Assembly: GCF_020509005.1 (NCBI RefSeq)
Contig: NC_063012.1
Span: forward strand, 6,448,001-6,512,000
Reading direction: 5' to 3'
Source: Fulvia fulva
Lineage: Eukaryota; Ascomycota; Dothideomycetes; Mycosphaerellales; Mycosphaerellaceae
DNA: 64,000 nucleotides
In this document: positions 1-10,955 of the stretch, in pieces
Layout: every line of letters begins with the position of its first letter
Position numbering within the stretch: position 1 is the stretch's first letter
Translations under genes and position numbers: made by a program
The notes under the pieces: generated by a model
Database searches by the model: none
What the model was told of the DNA's origin: nothing
What the model saw: only the letters and a program-made list of their open reading frames with translations

Positions 1-130
1 CCTGAAGCTTATCGCACGCGTCTCAGATTCGAGAGCTCCAGAGATCGCGACTTCCTTCTCATCAACTTCAGCGTCAACGCGGCAGCACAGCACAACACAC
101 CGCGCGATCGACCGGCACAATACACACGCA

Positions 131-1289
131 ATGGCATCAGAAGACGACCAGACACAGACGGGATACGAGGATGGTCTGGCGGGCGGTCCAGGAGCACCGA
201 CGCCCCTGTCTGGCCTCGAGGTATACACCAACGGGCGAGTGGCAAACACTGCAGTCTACTGATGCTGACACTGTACAGGGCATCTCAGGCCTTACAAAGC
301 GAGACATCCAGCTATTCGTCGATGCTGGCTACAACACAGTCGAGAGCGTCGCATACACGTATATTCCTCGACGTCAAATCTAGCAAGTCGGCCACTAACT
401 CGCCAACAGACCGAAGAAGGTGCTCGAGACGATCAAGGGTGTGTCAGAGCAGAAGGCCACCAAAATTCTCACCGAAGCATCGAAGCTTGTGCCTATGGGC
501 TTCACGACCGCCACCGAAATGCACCAACGACGATCAGAGCTCATCTCCATTACGACCGGCTCGAAGCAGCTCGACACCCTCCTGGCAGGCGGAATCGAAA
601 CCGGCAGCATAACAGAGCTCTTTGGAGAGTTCAGGACGGGAAAGAGTCAGATTTGTCATACCCTCGCCGTGACATGCCAGCTGCCATTCGACATGGGCGG
701 TGGCGAGGGAAAGTGTCTGTACATCGACACGGAGGGTACCTTTCGGCCTGTGCGATTGCTGTCTGTGGCTGATCGCTTTGGCTTGTCTGGCGAGGAGGTA
801 CTGGACAATGTGGCCTACGCACGCGCATACAACTCGGATCATCAGCTGCAGCTGCTGAATCAAGCCGCGCAGATGATGACCGAGACCCGCTTCTCGCTCC
901 TCATCGTGGACAGTGCCACATCCCTATATCGAACGGACTTCATGGGTCGTGGTGAGCTATCGAATCGCCAGACACATCTTGCCAAGTTCATGCGTATCCT
1001 GCAACGACTTGCAGATGAGTTCGGTATCGCTGTTGTGATTACCAACCAGGTAGTGGCACAAGTAGACGGAGGTCCATCAGCTATGTTCAATCCAGATCCG
1101 AAGAAGCCAATTGGAGGCAACATCATCGCCCATGCTTCAACAACTCGCCTGTCGCTCAAGAAAGGCCGAGGCGAGACGCGTGTCTGCAAGATCTACGATT
1201 CACCTTGCCTGCCAGAATCGGACTGCCTGTTCGCAATCACGGAGGCTGGCATCAACGATCCAGCACCAAAGGACCTTGAGAAGGACTGA
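131..1289 (+). CDS. RAD51: DNA repair recombinase RAD51
   Basis: RecA-family strand-exchange ATPase that forms nucleoprotein filaments on single-stranded DNA in homologous recombination; acts in the nucleus. Three exons fit: 131-220, 279-358 and 410-1289, joined by two short GT-AG introns, giving 349 residues, the usual length of fungal RAD51. The N-terminal helix-hairpin-helix region ([13 protein letters not shown] onward) is followed by the Walker A loop GEFRTGKSQ near residue 129 and Walker B LLIVDS near residue 220; the region VAVITNQV-like '[14 protein letters not shown]' is the typical L2 segment. The start ATG at 131 precedes an acidic, poorly conserved tail typical of the family. The first 130 bases are 5' leader. 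No lesion is seen. RAD51 rather than DMC1 is chosen from the GLTKRDIQ and GFTTATEMH wording and is well supported. Confidence 0.95.
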
Positions 1290-1639
1290 GCGGCCAGCCC
1301 AGGTGGCACAAGGATATCACTTATGACGGCATGGAAGGTACAAATTGGTTTGGCAGCATGGCTCGGCGTTTGGCGGTATGCTTGGCAAACTGATCGGGAG
1401 TGCGAATGATGGACGGCCGTGAGCACAGTGTACAAAATAATATCCGAGATACCCAGCGGACTTTTTGCTATCACTGCTTAACACGACCATCCCGCCATAC
1501 CCACATTCTCAAAGCGCCTCGGCAGTCCCTTACGCCTTGACTACGTCATGAGGCGCGAGGATGCATACACATACATTGCATATCGCCTTCAGAGCTGCTA
1601 TACTTTGTACCAACCGACCACGCGATCACCGACGCAAAT
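1290..1639. other. Intergenic region RAD51 - CsbD-like gene
   Basis: About 350 bases between two same-strand genes. It should hold the RAD51 3' end and the promoter and leader of the next gene. I see no convincing coding exon, repeat or RNA gene. Confidence 0.6.
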
Positions 1640-1981
1640 ATGTCCGACTCAACGAACACCAACCAGCCAAGCCTCGTGAGCGGCCACGCACAATACATTA
1701 AATCGCAAGCAGAGGTATATCGAACAGCAACATCTCGAAAGTTAACGACCATGCACTAACGTGTTTTAAAGGCTGCTGTTGGAAGCGTCACTGGATCAGC
1801 CGATTGGAAAGCCTCAGCCGAGCAAGACAAGCAACAAGCAGTTGATGCGATGAAAGCAGCCTCAGCGAATCGCGACCATCAACAGGAGGGATTTGGGAAG
1901 GTAGAGGAGATTGCCGGAAAGGCAGTAGGGTGTGAGGGCATGGAGACGGAGGGTGCTGCGACGAAGAAGCCCGGACAGTAG
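1640..1981 (+). CDS. Small CsbD/Hmp1-like stress protein
   Basis: Two exons (1640-1714 and 1772-1981) encode 94 residues. The intron has a GTATAT donor, a CACTAAC branch site at 1754-1760 and a TTTTAAAG acceptor. The protein is small, hydrophilic, rich in A, K, Q and E, and has the pattern SVTGSADWKASAEQ then GFGKVEEIAGKAVG, which is the fungal CsbD-like layout (family of Ustilago Hmp1, annotated in fungi as a mismatch/cruciform DNA-recognition protein; bacterial CsbD is a stress protein). The biochemical role is poorly established. The ATG at 1640 is chosen because it opens the only frame that joins cleanly to exon 2. Confidence 0.8.
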
Positions 1982-2475
1982 TCGGAAAGATGAGAGTAAT
2001 GCAATATATTGAAGTGACAAGAACACAGCGTGGCAACTGCGAAACGACAGTGTCGCCATCCGTTTCCGCTAGACCAACAACGACAGCGTTTCTTGCTAAC
2101 GCCAACGCGACGATGTGCCAGGAGTAGGCGTGGCGCACGAGAATGTCTTAACCATCATCATCGTCCTCGTAGTCTTGGAAACACAGATCCCACGGCCGCA
2201 ATGGTATGAGCGACTAAGTGGCATAGGCTGTCTGCTATTTCTTCCGAGCCCTGAGGAATCAGCCCAGCGTGAGCTTGAACCACGCGGGCATGCTCAGGCT
2301 TCTTCTTCGCCGGGCAAGAAGATCATCTCCTGTCACCAGCGATGATCTGGTCACACTGTATGGACTAGTGTTGCGTGGAGGCTGTAGACGGAAATGCTGG
2401 CCTGAATGTGTCCAGGTGACTGTGTCTGCTGGACTCATCCTGGAAGTCCGTAGTGGCGAGTCTCATACTGCACTC
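1982..2475. other. Convergent intergenic region, possible cryptic exon
   Basis: Space between the 3' ends of the CsbD-like gene (+) and the JmjC gene (-). On the minus strand a short open stretch ends at a TAA at 2148-2150 with an acidic tail (PWDLCFQDYEDDDDG), preceded by a possible TTAG acceptor near 2209. It looks like a genuine C-terminus, but I could not join it to a convincing upstream exon, so no gene is called. Confidence 0.3.
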
Positions 2476-3597
2476 TCATCGGAACCACCAATTGACAGAT
2501 CCAGTCATGCCTCCACCGACGCCTTTGATGCTATGCCACCATCCTTTCGGTATGAACAGGCCGTCTCCACTCGAGAGCTCTGCTTCCCAGCACAAGGGGC
2601 CGCTCGAGTCATTCTGCTCCCACACTTCTCGTTCCAGAGCCTTCTTCTCGGCACCCTGCATCATCTCTTCTCCCCGCATAGACGCACTCGCAGTACCGCC
2701 CACATTCTCTTGCACTTTGGCAAATATAGCAAGGCCATCGCTCGGCTTATATAGCCTGACGATTTTGGTTCCCGCAAGTTGGACGAATAGGTTGGGATTA
2801 GGGTCTCGATGCAGTGGTGTGTATGTTGGTGCTTGTCCCAGCCAGATCGAAGAGTCGTACAAGTCACCCTTCCCTGCGAGACATACTAGGTCCGGCGTCG
2901 GTACATCGTTTACTAGGCTGCGTGGCAAGTCCATCAGAGGGGCCTGGGCCAAATAGATTCGAGCAGTCGGCGTGGTCATGGTAGAGGCACTGAAGAAGTC
3001 GTTAGAAGGGACTGTGCGCTTGATAGCTCCTGCGCCTGGCACGTAAGAACTGAAGTAGCGATTGCGCGGCGCCCTGTACTGCGAGGCGAAGGCGATGACG
3101 CACTCTAGGAAGAAGCTCAGAGACTGCTCAATGCGAGAGAAGCTGTCGTAGTTGCTGATCTCCAGGGGGACTATCGTAGCGCCGAACTTGGCGAGGTAGG
3201 ACGCGTTGAGGGCGATGCTCTCGTTGTCGGCCGACTTCAGGAACCATTTGTGTATGGCCGGCATGGCTGCGAAATGCTTGCTGGGCAGCACCGCGGGCAC
3301 TGCTGGCTGGAAGGCATCGCGCCGAAACGTCTCGACCGAGCCGTTGGATAGAACGCGCACCTTTCGTGTACCTGTGGTCGCTGAGTAGGCTCTACATGTT
3401 GTGTGTGACAGTGACGCTGGCAGTCTGCTGCCGCGGAGCATCAGCGTCGTGCCGCGAGGTTGTGGCGTTACCGGATGTCGATGTCGGAGTGAGAAGAGCG
3501 GAGATGAAGGCGAAGGTGAAGGCGGAGGTGTTGGCGTCTGGATGCTCGCTTCCTTGTTCCTCAGACCTTTACATGCGAAAAGACATTTCAGCAACAA
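2476..3597 (-). CDS. JmjC/cupin_8-type oxygenase-like protein
   Basis: Single-exon 373-residue protein with a C-terminal JmjC/cupin_8 fold, as in Fe(II)/2-oxoglutarate protein hydroxylases of the JMJD5/FIH type. Visible Fe ligands are H263 and D265 (TPLHRDPNP) and the distal histidine H355 in GWWHSIKG; the strand FVQLAGTKIVRLYKP follows the HxD motif as in FIH-like cupins. The first 52 residues are low-complexity (P/S-rich), so the internal ATG at 3441 (MLRGSRLPAS, basic with an SATTG-like follow-on) may be the real start and could act as a mitochondrial presequence. The substrate is unknown. It is divergent from the LYR gene, with at most 227 bp between start codons (71 bp if the upstream ATG is used). 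Confidence 0.82.
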   Translation of the reverse strand: MLLKCLFACKGLRNKEASIQTPTPPPSPSPSSPLFSLRHRHPVTPQPRGTTLMLRGSRLPASLSHTTCRAYSATTGTRKVRVLSNGSVETFRRDAFQPAVPAVLPSKHFAAMPAIHKWFLKSADNESIALNASYLAKFGATIVPLEISNYDSFSRIEQSLSFFLECVIAFASQYRAPRNRYFSSYVPGAGAIKRTVPSNDFFSASTMTTPTARIYLAQAPLMDLPRSLVNDVPTPDLVCLAGKGDLYDSSIWLGQAPTYTPLHRDPNPNLFVQLAGTKIVRLYKPSDGLAIFAKVQENVGGTASASMRGEEMMQGAEKKALEREVWEQNDSSGPLCWEAELSSGDGLFIPKGWWHSIKGVGGGMTGSVNWWFR

Positions 3598-3668
3598 CGA
3601 GCCCTTGTATTAGTCGTCTGTCTGGAAAGGGGCGAATGACTGCTTGACACCAGCATGGAGAAGGAGAC

Positions 3669-4093
3669 ATGACCGCACCACCGCAGGAGATCGTGCTAGC
3701 ATACCGCCACCTCTACCAGCACCTTCTCAGAGCTGTGCAATACTCGAAGCCGGCTCGCTACATCGTTCGAGACCAGCTCAGGAATGCCTTTCGAAGACCA
3801 GCCCCCGAGCAATACGACAAGGCAGTCATCTGCAACACTCTGCTATTCCTGGACAATGCCGCAAAGAGTAGAGGCCCGGAGCACATCATCTTGAAGAATC
3901 TGGTTCATGTGCAATGGGGCCGACGGCAGCTTAAAGCCATAGATGGGTACCAATGTCGCCTTCTCTGATGCGGCGAGCACAGCTGACCTGTCCCAGTCGC
4001 AAAGCCGACATGGCCATTCGACGAAAGGCGTACGTGCAGTTCGATCGCACAGTCGAAAGTCTAAACGCTACTATGGGTATATGCCTCAACTGA
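3669..4093 (+). CDS. LYR-family small mitochondrial protein
   Basis: Two exons, 3669-3946 and 3997-4093, encode 124 residues; the 50-bp intron splits a glycine codon and ends TCCCAG. The N-terminus has the LYR-type tripeptide context LAYRHLYQHLLRAVQ and a downstream conserved F (LRNAFRR), as in Complex1_LYR proteins that assist Fe-S or respiratory-complex assembly in mitochondria. Exon 2 supplies KADMAIRRKAYVQFDR and ends MGICLN, which fits fungal members with a C-terminal extension (DUF1763-like, from memory). Without the splice the reading frame would stop soon after the donor. The client complex cannot be told from sequence alone. Confidence 0.75.
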
Positions 4094-4472
4094 GGACCGA
4101 GATGCAACACAGGTGCTGTCGTCTGGCTTGCAGGTGCATGGCCATTCCTGCGGTCGTTGTAGTATAGCATCGCCTCAGAGGCGTATGGAGCGGTTAAAGG
4201 TCTCTTGCTTCAAGAACTCTTGTCCACTACTTGCTGCAGAGCATGCGGTGAGGTGTGAAAGGTGAACGACTTATCAGGAGTGACTGTATGCAAAGAGAAG
4301 AATGTATCTTCACCATTGTTTTCACTCCAAACTATGATCCATTGTAATGCCCACTGTCACATCTCGTCTCACTGTCCGTACTTTGAGGCTGCCTTTGCTG
4401 ACTCCCCAACGCCCTCGCTCATGTTGAATGGAGCATCCAAAATCTCATGGGGTATCTCTGCGATCATGCTCT
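4094..4472. other. Convergent intergenic region
   Basis: About 380 bases between the 3' ends of the LYR gene and OPI3. Only short out-of-phase reading frames are present. I see no repeat, RNA gene or RIP signature. Confidence 0.6.
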
Positions 4473-5137
4473 TCACGAACTCTTCTTGCCCGCTTTCTGC
4501 TCCCGGTCCCTCTTCGCATATATCCCAGCCGTGAACGGGTCCTCGAAGCTCAAGGCAATCTGGTAGACGACAAGAACCAGGAAGCTAAGCACGATGCCCG
4601 CTGGCTTGCCATACCATAATGCTGTTCCAAGGAAGCTCATGAAACTGCCATAGTACATCGGCGAGCCTGTGACGTTGAAGGGAAAGCCGGTGACCATATG
4701 GTCCATAAGGATGCCGAAGTAGTCGCCGAGGTAAGTACCTGTGATGCCCAGCGCCCACATACTGCTGAGGACGAGGGTATTGCCGCTGGCGACGAGACCA
4801 ACTGCCAGGCCTTGAGACACGAAGCCTAAGAGGGCAGGGTGTGAAGGTTGAGCGCGTAATGCACGCTCGTACAATGCATCCCGGATCAGACCGATTGTGA
4901 AGATGGTGACGGCGAGGATGTAGCAGCCATAGTATGGGTTCCCTCCAGCAAGCTTGGTGATAGTCTTGCTGCTATACTCCGTCCGTGCTGCAACGTTCCA
5001 GAAGGTTGGGTTGAAGACGATGCATGCTGCGGCGACTGCAGAGGTGGTGTAAGCTACCGGATCGTGTACCGTCGGTGTTTGGACCTACTGAGAAAGCTCG
5101 GCTCGCTGACGTTAACGTAGTCTGTTAGAGAGGCCAT
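4473..5137 (-). CDS. OPI3: Phosphatidyl-N-methylethanolamine N-methyltransferase
   Basis: Endoplasmic-reticulum membrane enzyme making the last two methylations of phosphatidylethanolamine to phosphatidylcholine with S-adenosylmethionine. The main exon contains the diagnostic stretch GTYLGDYFGILM...VTGFPFNVTGSPMYYGS, then SFEDPFTAGIYAKRD, and ends in a lysine-rich tail (KAGKKSS) that suits ER retention. Several hydrophobic segments fit the four-helix topology. The start ATG at 5137 (MASLTDYVNV) is fungal-typical. To join it to the main exon I infer an intron at about 5054-5088, which is only 35 bp and therefore uncertain; with it the product is 209 residues, the family's usual size. Confidence 0.88.
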
Positions 5138-5389
5138 CGTGGACGTGGTGATGGCTGTTTGGCTAAACTTGGGTCCAGACAAACAAAAATTTGGCGAAGC
5201 AAGGTCTGGTAAGCATCGAGTGATGGAGAGCTGCTACGTCAACATGAGGGGACAAGCTTCAAAAAGTGGATCCGCACGGTTGCATGTGCGCGGAAGAACA
5301 AGTGGTCAGCAAAAGGCGTGTGCAAGCACCTTCACGAGATGATGATTATGTACCGCATTTCTGTAGATACGGTGCCCCGTGGGCCTGAT

Positions 5390-7171
5390 TCATAGCCCAT
5401 TGCTATCACATGTGAATGGTCCACCGAACCCATCCGACTCGTAACCATCAACGATGCTCTGCACTGATGCATATGTTCCTCCTCCCAAGAACAAGAACCC
5501 GATTCCGATCAGAATGATGTTCACCACGAATCCTACAATACCGCGAATACCTCTTGTCTTGTAGAAGCCAGGGCCGTAGTCTGCATTCCTCATTCGCAAG
5601 TACGCAACACCCCAGAATATGAACCCAAAAAAGCTGTCGAAGAGGGAGCTCATAAGGGAGAGCAAATCACTGAAGAACGGAATCACTTCAGCGATGATGA
5701 AGGCGAAGAGCCAAGTCACGGCGAGGATGGAGCCCCAGCCGACCCATCCAATGAGTGTATTGCTAGTCATGTGCCTTGTTCCAGCAAACAGGCGGAAGAA
5801 CACGAACCGTGACGAGACCGATGCGTAAAGGACGCCCAGGAAGATGATGGTTGGGATCATGAAGCTGAAGCTAACCTTGAGATAGACCTCATTACCCAAG
5901 GAGCCGAATGCTGGTGCCGTGTTGTAATTCGTGCCAGTGTACGCGTAAATGATAGAGCCCACCAGGGAGAAAAGGATGACCTCAGCAATCGTGACGGCCC
6001 ACAGCGCCTTTGGGAAGTCCTTTGGCTCCTTCATTTCCGCAATGAAGGATGGGATCGTGATTTGACCAATAAAGGTATAACTGATGTTCATGAATGCATT
6101 CATGCCAGCGACAAAGCCAGTGCCCGCAGCCGGAACCGCAAGCACAATTGGGGCGCCCTTGGATGGCCAGCCTGCACCGGGATGATCTTCGATACCAGCG
6201 AAGATGGTGGCCAAGAGTACGGAGACGAGGGTGAAGAAGGCCGATAGACCCGCCAGCTTCGCAAGTGTGCTGAAAGTCCGGGGTAGGGAGCAGACCCAGG
6301 AGATCACGGCGACGATGGCGCTGAAGCCAATAGTGCAAACGCCATGATTGGTCATGGTGTTGAGGTATTTCGACCCTGTCAGGCAGTGGAAGCCTTGGAT
6401 GAAAGTGTTATTCAGCAAGAACATGACCGCAGTGAACCACCACGCCCACTTCTTGCCCCAGAAAATTACTTGACCGACATCACACACGTCCTTGACTTCA
6501 GGATGGCGGAGACAGAACTCCCTGTGGTCTTGTTAGCCAACGACACGAACGATGCCGCAAGATGCCTCTGACTTACCAAACAATCAGTGATGTGTAGAGC
6601 ACCATACCAGCCACGACCACTGTCAGGATCAGGCCCGGCACCAGGCCAAGTACGGAGTAGGAGTACGGAAATGACATGATGGCCAGGCAGATGTACTCGG
6701 AGAATAGCAATGCTGCAGTCTAGATACGCTGTCAGAGCTGAATGCTGTGGGTTTCTCAATATTGTGAAGATTCTGGCTGTGGTATGGCCCGACCTCATGG
6801 AAAATCGTGTCTGCACAACGATTTGGACGTGGTTCCGATGGTGAAGCGCAAACGAATGAAAGGAGGGATCACACCTTCTGCCAACTGCAGGTCCTGTACT
6901 GGATCTCATTTCCAGCCTCCATTTCCATCTGCTTGGCGACAGAGTCTACCACGTCCGAATCACTATCATCGAAGCCTCGTCCACCCGCAGACTGCGATAT
7001 AGACTTCGTCCTGGGCTGATCGATCCTACTCATCTGCCGGGAAGCAGCTCTCATGCCACCTTCTTCGGTAGCCTCGGGCGAGAAGTGGCCGTAGTAGCCA
7101 TTGCCTCCAAAATCCGGCTTCGTATCGTCTGTGTCCATTGTCTTTTCGTTGCCACCGAGACCGCGTGCCAT
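5390..7171 (-). CDS. Neutral amino-acid transporter (Mtr-like, Aa_trans family)
   Basis: Plasma-membrane amino acid/proton symporter of the Aa_trans (AAAP) family, like Neurospora Mtr. Three exons: 6875-7171, 6577-6719 and 5390-6521, with introns bounded by GTGTGA..TAG and GTAAGT..CAG; the product is about 523 residues. The N-terminal ~100 residues are hydrophilic and charged, then about eleven hydrophobic segments begin at LLFSEYICLAIMSFPYSYSV. The pattern GFVAGMNAFMNISYTFIGQ followed by PSFIAEMKEPKDFPKAL is the family signature, and GTNYNTAPAFGSL fits the fungal subgroup. Start choice is uncertain: in-frame ATGs lie at 7204, 7171 and 7138. Substrate range cannot be read from the sequence. 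Confidence 0.88.
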
Positions 7172-8605
7172 GTTTTCAAGCCGGATGGTTGCCAATAGAG
7201 CCAAGATAATAGTGGAAATACTTGATGACCTGAGGAGAAATCAAGAACATTGAGTCGCTGCAGTTGTGACAATATGCGAGCCTGTGTCGGCAGGCGAGGG
7301 TGGTGAGAGCGACAATGTGCGTCGCAGTGGTATGTTGCAATGAGGTTGAGTGGATGAGAAGCCTGTCAAAGTGCGAAGTGAGGATTACTGTACCTCCCAC
7401 CCGGCGCACGGAAAGCACGCAAGATGGGAGCTGGAGCAGTTTTAGTGGCACTGGTGGGATGGTCTGCACAGGCGTTCGGTTGCATACGCCTGGTTCGTCA
7501 GTGAACCGGGGTATTCAGCCGCTCGGACGTGCAAGAGGACGATGATGCTCTGCACCGCTCTGTACGCCTTCTGACTGCCTTTGATTGCTCGAGGTGTTGT
7601 GGCAGGATTGGCAGAAGGAAACTCTACCTGCTGGGACCCACGTTGATAGCGTCATATGCAACGACCACACTTCCGGAGTACACCGACGCCGACACCACCC
7701 TTTGCAAAAGATTGTGAAAGAAAAGACACCGCGTGGAACGTACGCCGAGCCGTTGCTTGGGCGATGCTCTTGACGATGCCAATTCCGACTTGGCCGCGCT
7801 TGACTCGGCAATGTGGCGGAACATACAGTACATGCAAGGTCGCTCATGGGCGGCGACACGTGACGGTAGCCTTCGATGGCTCTCCAACAAATTGCATGTG
7901 TGCACTATGCAGGAGGATTCAAGGAAATGCTTCTTGCCTCATTGGGAATTCAGTGCTCTTCACGGCGCTATTCTCGATCGGCGTACTGGTAGGAAGACTC
8001 ATATCTGGCAATGCGCGTGCTGGGTGTGTAGAGCTAGAATGTAAGCAGCACTCACGAATGAACGATATCGCGAACCGTTCATCGACTCACCAACTGCGTT
8101 GTATCACCATCCTGCGACCAACGGAAACCCGGGCGCAGCCAAACCAATCTTCCACAACGTCGTGTCCATCACCACTCCCCCATACAACTACTCCTACCAT
8201 GCTGTTCCAGCTGCCTTCCTCTTCGGCTTCATACCGCATGGCTACGGTCTCACGCGTCTCATGATCGCGACCAGGAACGCAATGTCCATTGCCATGCCGC
8301 GAACAAACCTCGATACATGGAGAGGCCAACTTCCGGCAGAAAGGGTGTGCTGGATCGGGTGTCTGGCTGATGCGACATACCACGATGGGTCAAGCATACT
8401 TCTCTCCTGCTTTCACGGAGTGATGCTGCAGCACTTGCACATTCAATGCAGAGGTGATGATGTACCGTCGTAGCTTTGAGTCAGAGCGAATGGCTTTGAA
8501 GCAAGCTCAAGCATGAAGGATCAGGTACATTAGGGATGCATCTCGCTATGCGCCTGGTGCCGATATACCTGAACAAAAGTACAAAAACAACTTGACCTTC
8601 CTTCT
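7172..8605. other. Long intergenic region with a possible gene relic
   Basis: About 1.4 kb between two minus-strand genes: upstream of the amino-acid transporter and downstream of VMA2. Several overlapping frames of 60-200 codons are open here, but none has recognisable domains or fungal gene structure, apart from the MAPEG-like remnant listed separately. No RNA gene or transposon was recognised. Confidence 0.45.
8162..8330 (+). pseudogene. Possible decayed MAPEG-like membrane protein fragment
   Basis: In one frame the text SITTPPYNYSYHAVPAAF, then PHGYGLTRLM and AMPRTNLDTW, resembles the N-terminal membrane helix and loop of fungal MAPEG-like proteins (from memory). The expected initiator position reads GTG (8162-8164) instead of ATG, and no upstream in-frame ATG follows the preceding stop. 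After LPAER the frame continues with sequence that does not look like the family, and no matching C-terminal exon is seen before VMA2. It may be a truncated relic or chance resemblance; low confidence. Confidence 0.25.
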
Positions 8606-10400
8606 CTATGCATCGATAAGATTCTGCTCGCCGTTCTGCTGCTCGCCATTTTGCTTCGGCTGATCCTCCTCCGAGTTATCTTGCGTGTCCTTGTTGCCCT
8701 TCTTTGACTGCCTCTGGTAGTACTGGTCCAGGACCTTCTTTGGAATACGGTTGAGCAACTCCTTGGGGTAGATTCGGAGCAATTCCCATGCTTGGTCCAG
8801 GCCGTCGAAGATGTCTCGCTTCTCGTATGCACCTTGCGAGATGTATGTCTTCTCGAATTTCTCGAGGAACTCAAGAGAAAGCTTGTCTTCGTTGGAGAGT
8901 GCTTCCTCTCCAACGACTGCTTTCATGCTAGCAGCGTCGCGACCGATGGCGTACTTGGCGTAAAGTTGATTGGAGACATCCGAGTGATCTTTTCGTGTGT
9001 GGCCTTCACCGATGGCGGATTTCATCAGTCGGGATAGCGAGGGCAGCACGTTGATAGGTGGGTAAACACCCTTGTTGTACAGAGGTCGGTCAACGAAGAT
9101 TTGACCCTCCGTGATATAGCCAGTAAGATCGGGAATGGGATGAGTGATGTCTGTCACATATATTAGCGTGCTTTAAAAACGATTGAGGAGGATGGGACTG
9201 ACCCTCGTTCGGCATGGTCAGGATGGGGATTTGTGTGATGGAGCCGTTTCGTCCTTGCACTCGGCCAGCACGCTCGTAGATGGTGGACAAATCAGTGTAC
9301 ATGTAACCTGGATATCCACGGCGACCTGGCACTTCTTCTCGTGCTGCAGACACCTCACGAAGCGCATCGCAGTATGAAGAGAGATCTGTGAGGATAACCA
9401 AGACGTGCTTCTCCAATTGGTACGCGTAGTATTCCGCTGTCGTAAGAGCAAGACGTGGTGTGATGATGCGCTCGATGGTCGGGTCGTTGGCCAGATTCAG
9501 GAAGAGGGACACACGCTCCATACTGCCGTTCTCTTCGAAGTCCTTGGTGAAAAACCGGGCAGTCTCCAAGTTGACACCCATGGCACCGAAAACGATGGAG
9601 AAATTGTCTTCGTGGCCATCGTGTGTTCCCTTGTTCGTGACACCTTGCTGAGCAGCTTGGTTGACCAGTCCAGCCTGTCTACAGATCTGAGCAGCAATTT
9701 CGTTGTGGGGCAGACCAGCGGAAGAGAATATGGGAATCTTCTGACCACGGGCGATGGAGTTCATGGTATCGATGGCCGAGATTCCGGTCATAATCATCTC
9801 CTCTGGGTACACACGGTTGTATGGGTTGATCGGAGAGCCGTTGATGTCGAGGTAGTCCTCGGCCAGCACCTTGGGTCCCTTGTCGATAGCTCGTCCAGAT
9901 CCATCGAAGATGCGACCAAGCATGTCTTCCGAGACTCCCAGCTTCAGGTTGTGGCCAGTGAACTCTACTCTTGTCTACGCCATGTCAGTGCCTGTGCGAA
10001 GCACCCACCTATGGCAGAACCATACCTTCTTGACATCGATACCAGAAGTGCCCTCGAAGACTTGCACGACAGCACGGTTGCCTGTATGTCCGGTTCAGTA
10101 CCGCGCGGAGAGCGGGCGATGTCGCTGTATTATGGATTGAGACCTACCTCTTGCCTCGAGCACCTGTCCTGATCTTTCTGTGCCATCGGGCAGCGTCAAC
10201 GAGACAATCTCGTTGAATCGAGGGAATTTGACCTGTGTTGCCTCTGTTCAGCCCATTGCCCTGCCTGTGCATGGCCAGATCATTGGCTAGTGACGCACAT
10301 TCTCCAAGATGACCAGAGGGCCGTTGACACCCCCAATGGTGTTGTAGCGTATGCGAGGTGTCACGCTCATCATCCGCGGATCTGCCTCCTCGGGAGCCAT
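8606..10400 (-). CDS. VMA2: V-type proton ATPase subunit B
   Basis: Non-catalytic regulatory B subunit of the V1 sector of the vacuolar H+-ATPase. Five exons fit: 10299-10400, 10148-10232, 10026-10081, 9203-9974 and 8606-9150, giving 519 residues, close to the fungal norm. Conserved stretches read in order: [83 protein letters not shown] and [19 protein letters not shown]. The last exon holds [15 protein letters not shown] and ends in a Q/N/E-rich tail. All four introns use GT-AG ends and all five junctions keep phase. The start ([11 protein letters not shown]) is the first ATG of the frame. An ordinary housekeeping gene with no lesion. Confidence 0.95.
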
Positions 10401-10955
10401 TGCTTCGTCTCCGTCTCCGTCTGCTGACGAAAGTGTGCAGTGGCTCGACGTCGGTGCGGTCGTGCGGATCGGTGTGCTATCGGTGGAGGAGCCTGCTCGA
10501 GTCTAGAAGGGTCAAGGGAGAGGATACCTGAAGGTATCGTTGCGGGCAAGGCGGTGTCGTTGGTCTGGCGATCGCAGTGAAGCTGGTGCTGTGCTAGACG
10601 AGGTGTGCAGCTAACATTGAAGCTTGCCCTGGTGGACAGCTCACCTGGCACCTGGCAAGCCACACACGTGCCGTCATTGAAGAACCTCCGCCACGATTCT
10701 CCCGGTCTACCCGTACAATGCATCTACATGTTCCTCAACCATTATGCATCTTCAACATAGCACCATCTCGACACAATCAAAGCATCACGACCTCCTCAAA
10801 CCCATCTGATTGTGGGTGTTTCTGGCATACACATAGTGCATCCCGAATCGAACGTGTTGGTACAGATGTGGAAGTTGAAACGAGCAAACTACATTCTGAA
10901 GTCGTTGCTGCGTTATACTAATTCTTGAAAGAAAATGCTCCGTCGTTTTCTCCAT
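10401..10955. other. Promoter region of VMA2 and 3' flank of the dioxygenase gene
   Basis: About 555 bases between two minus-strand genes. It should hold the VMA2 promoter and leader (high side) and the dioxygenase 3' end (low side). A 117-codon open frame at 10370-10723 overlaps the VMA2 start and has no recognisable features; nothing else stands out. Confidence 0.5.

Noticed and set aside
7656..8264. 202-codon plus-strand open frame in the intergenic region
   Set aside because: No recognisable domain, odd composition, overlaps several other open frames, and no fungal gene-like start context; most likely chance.
9405..10172. 255-codon open frame antisense to VMA2
   Set aside because: Mirror of a conserved multi-exon gene; it spans VMA2 introns and has no family resemblance.
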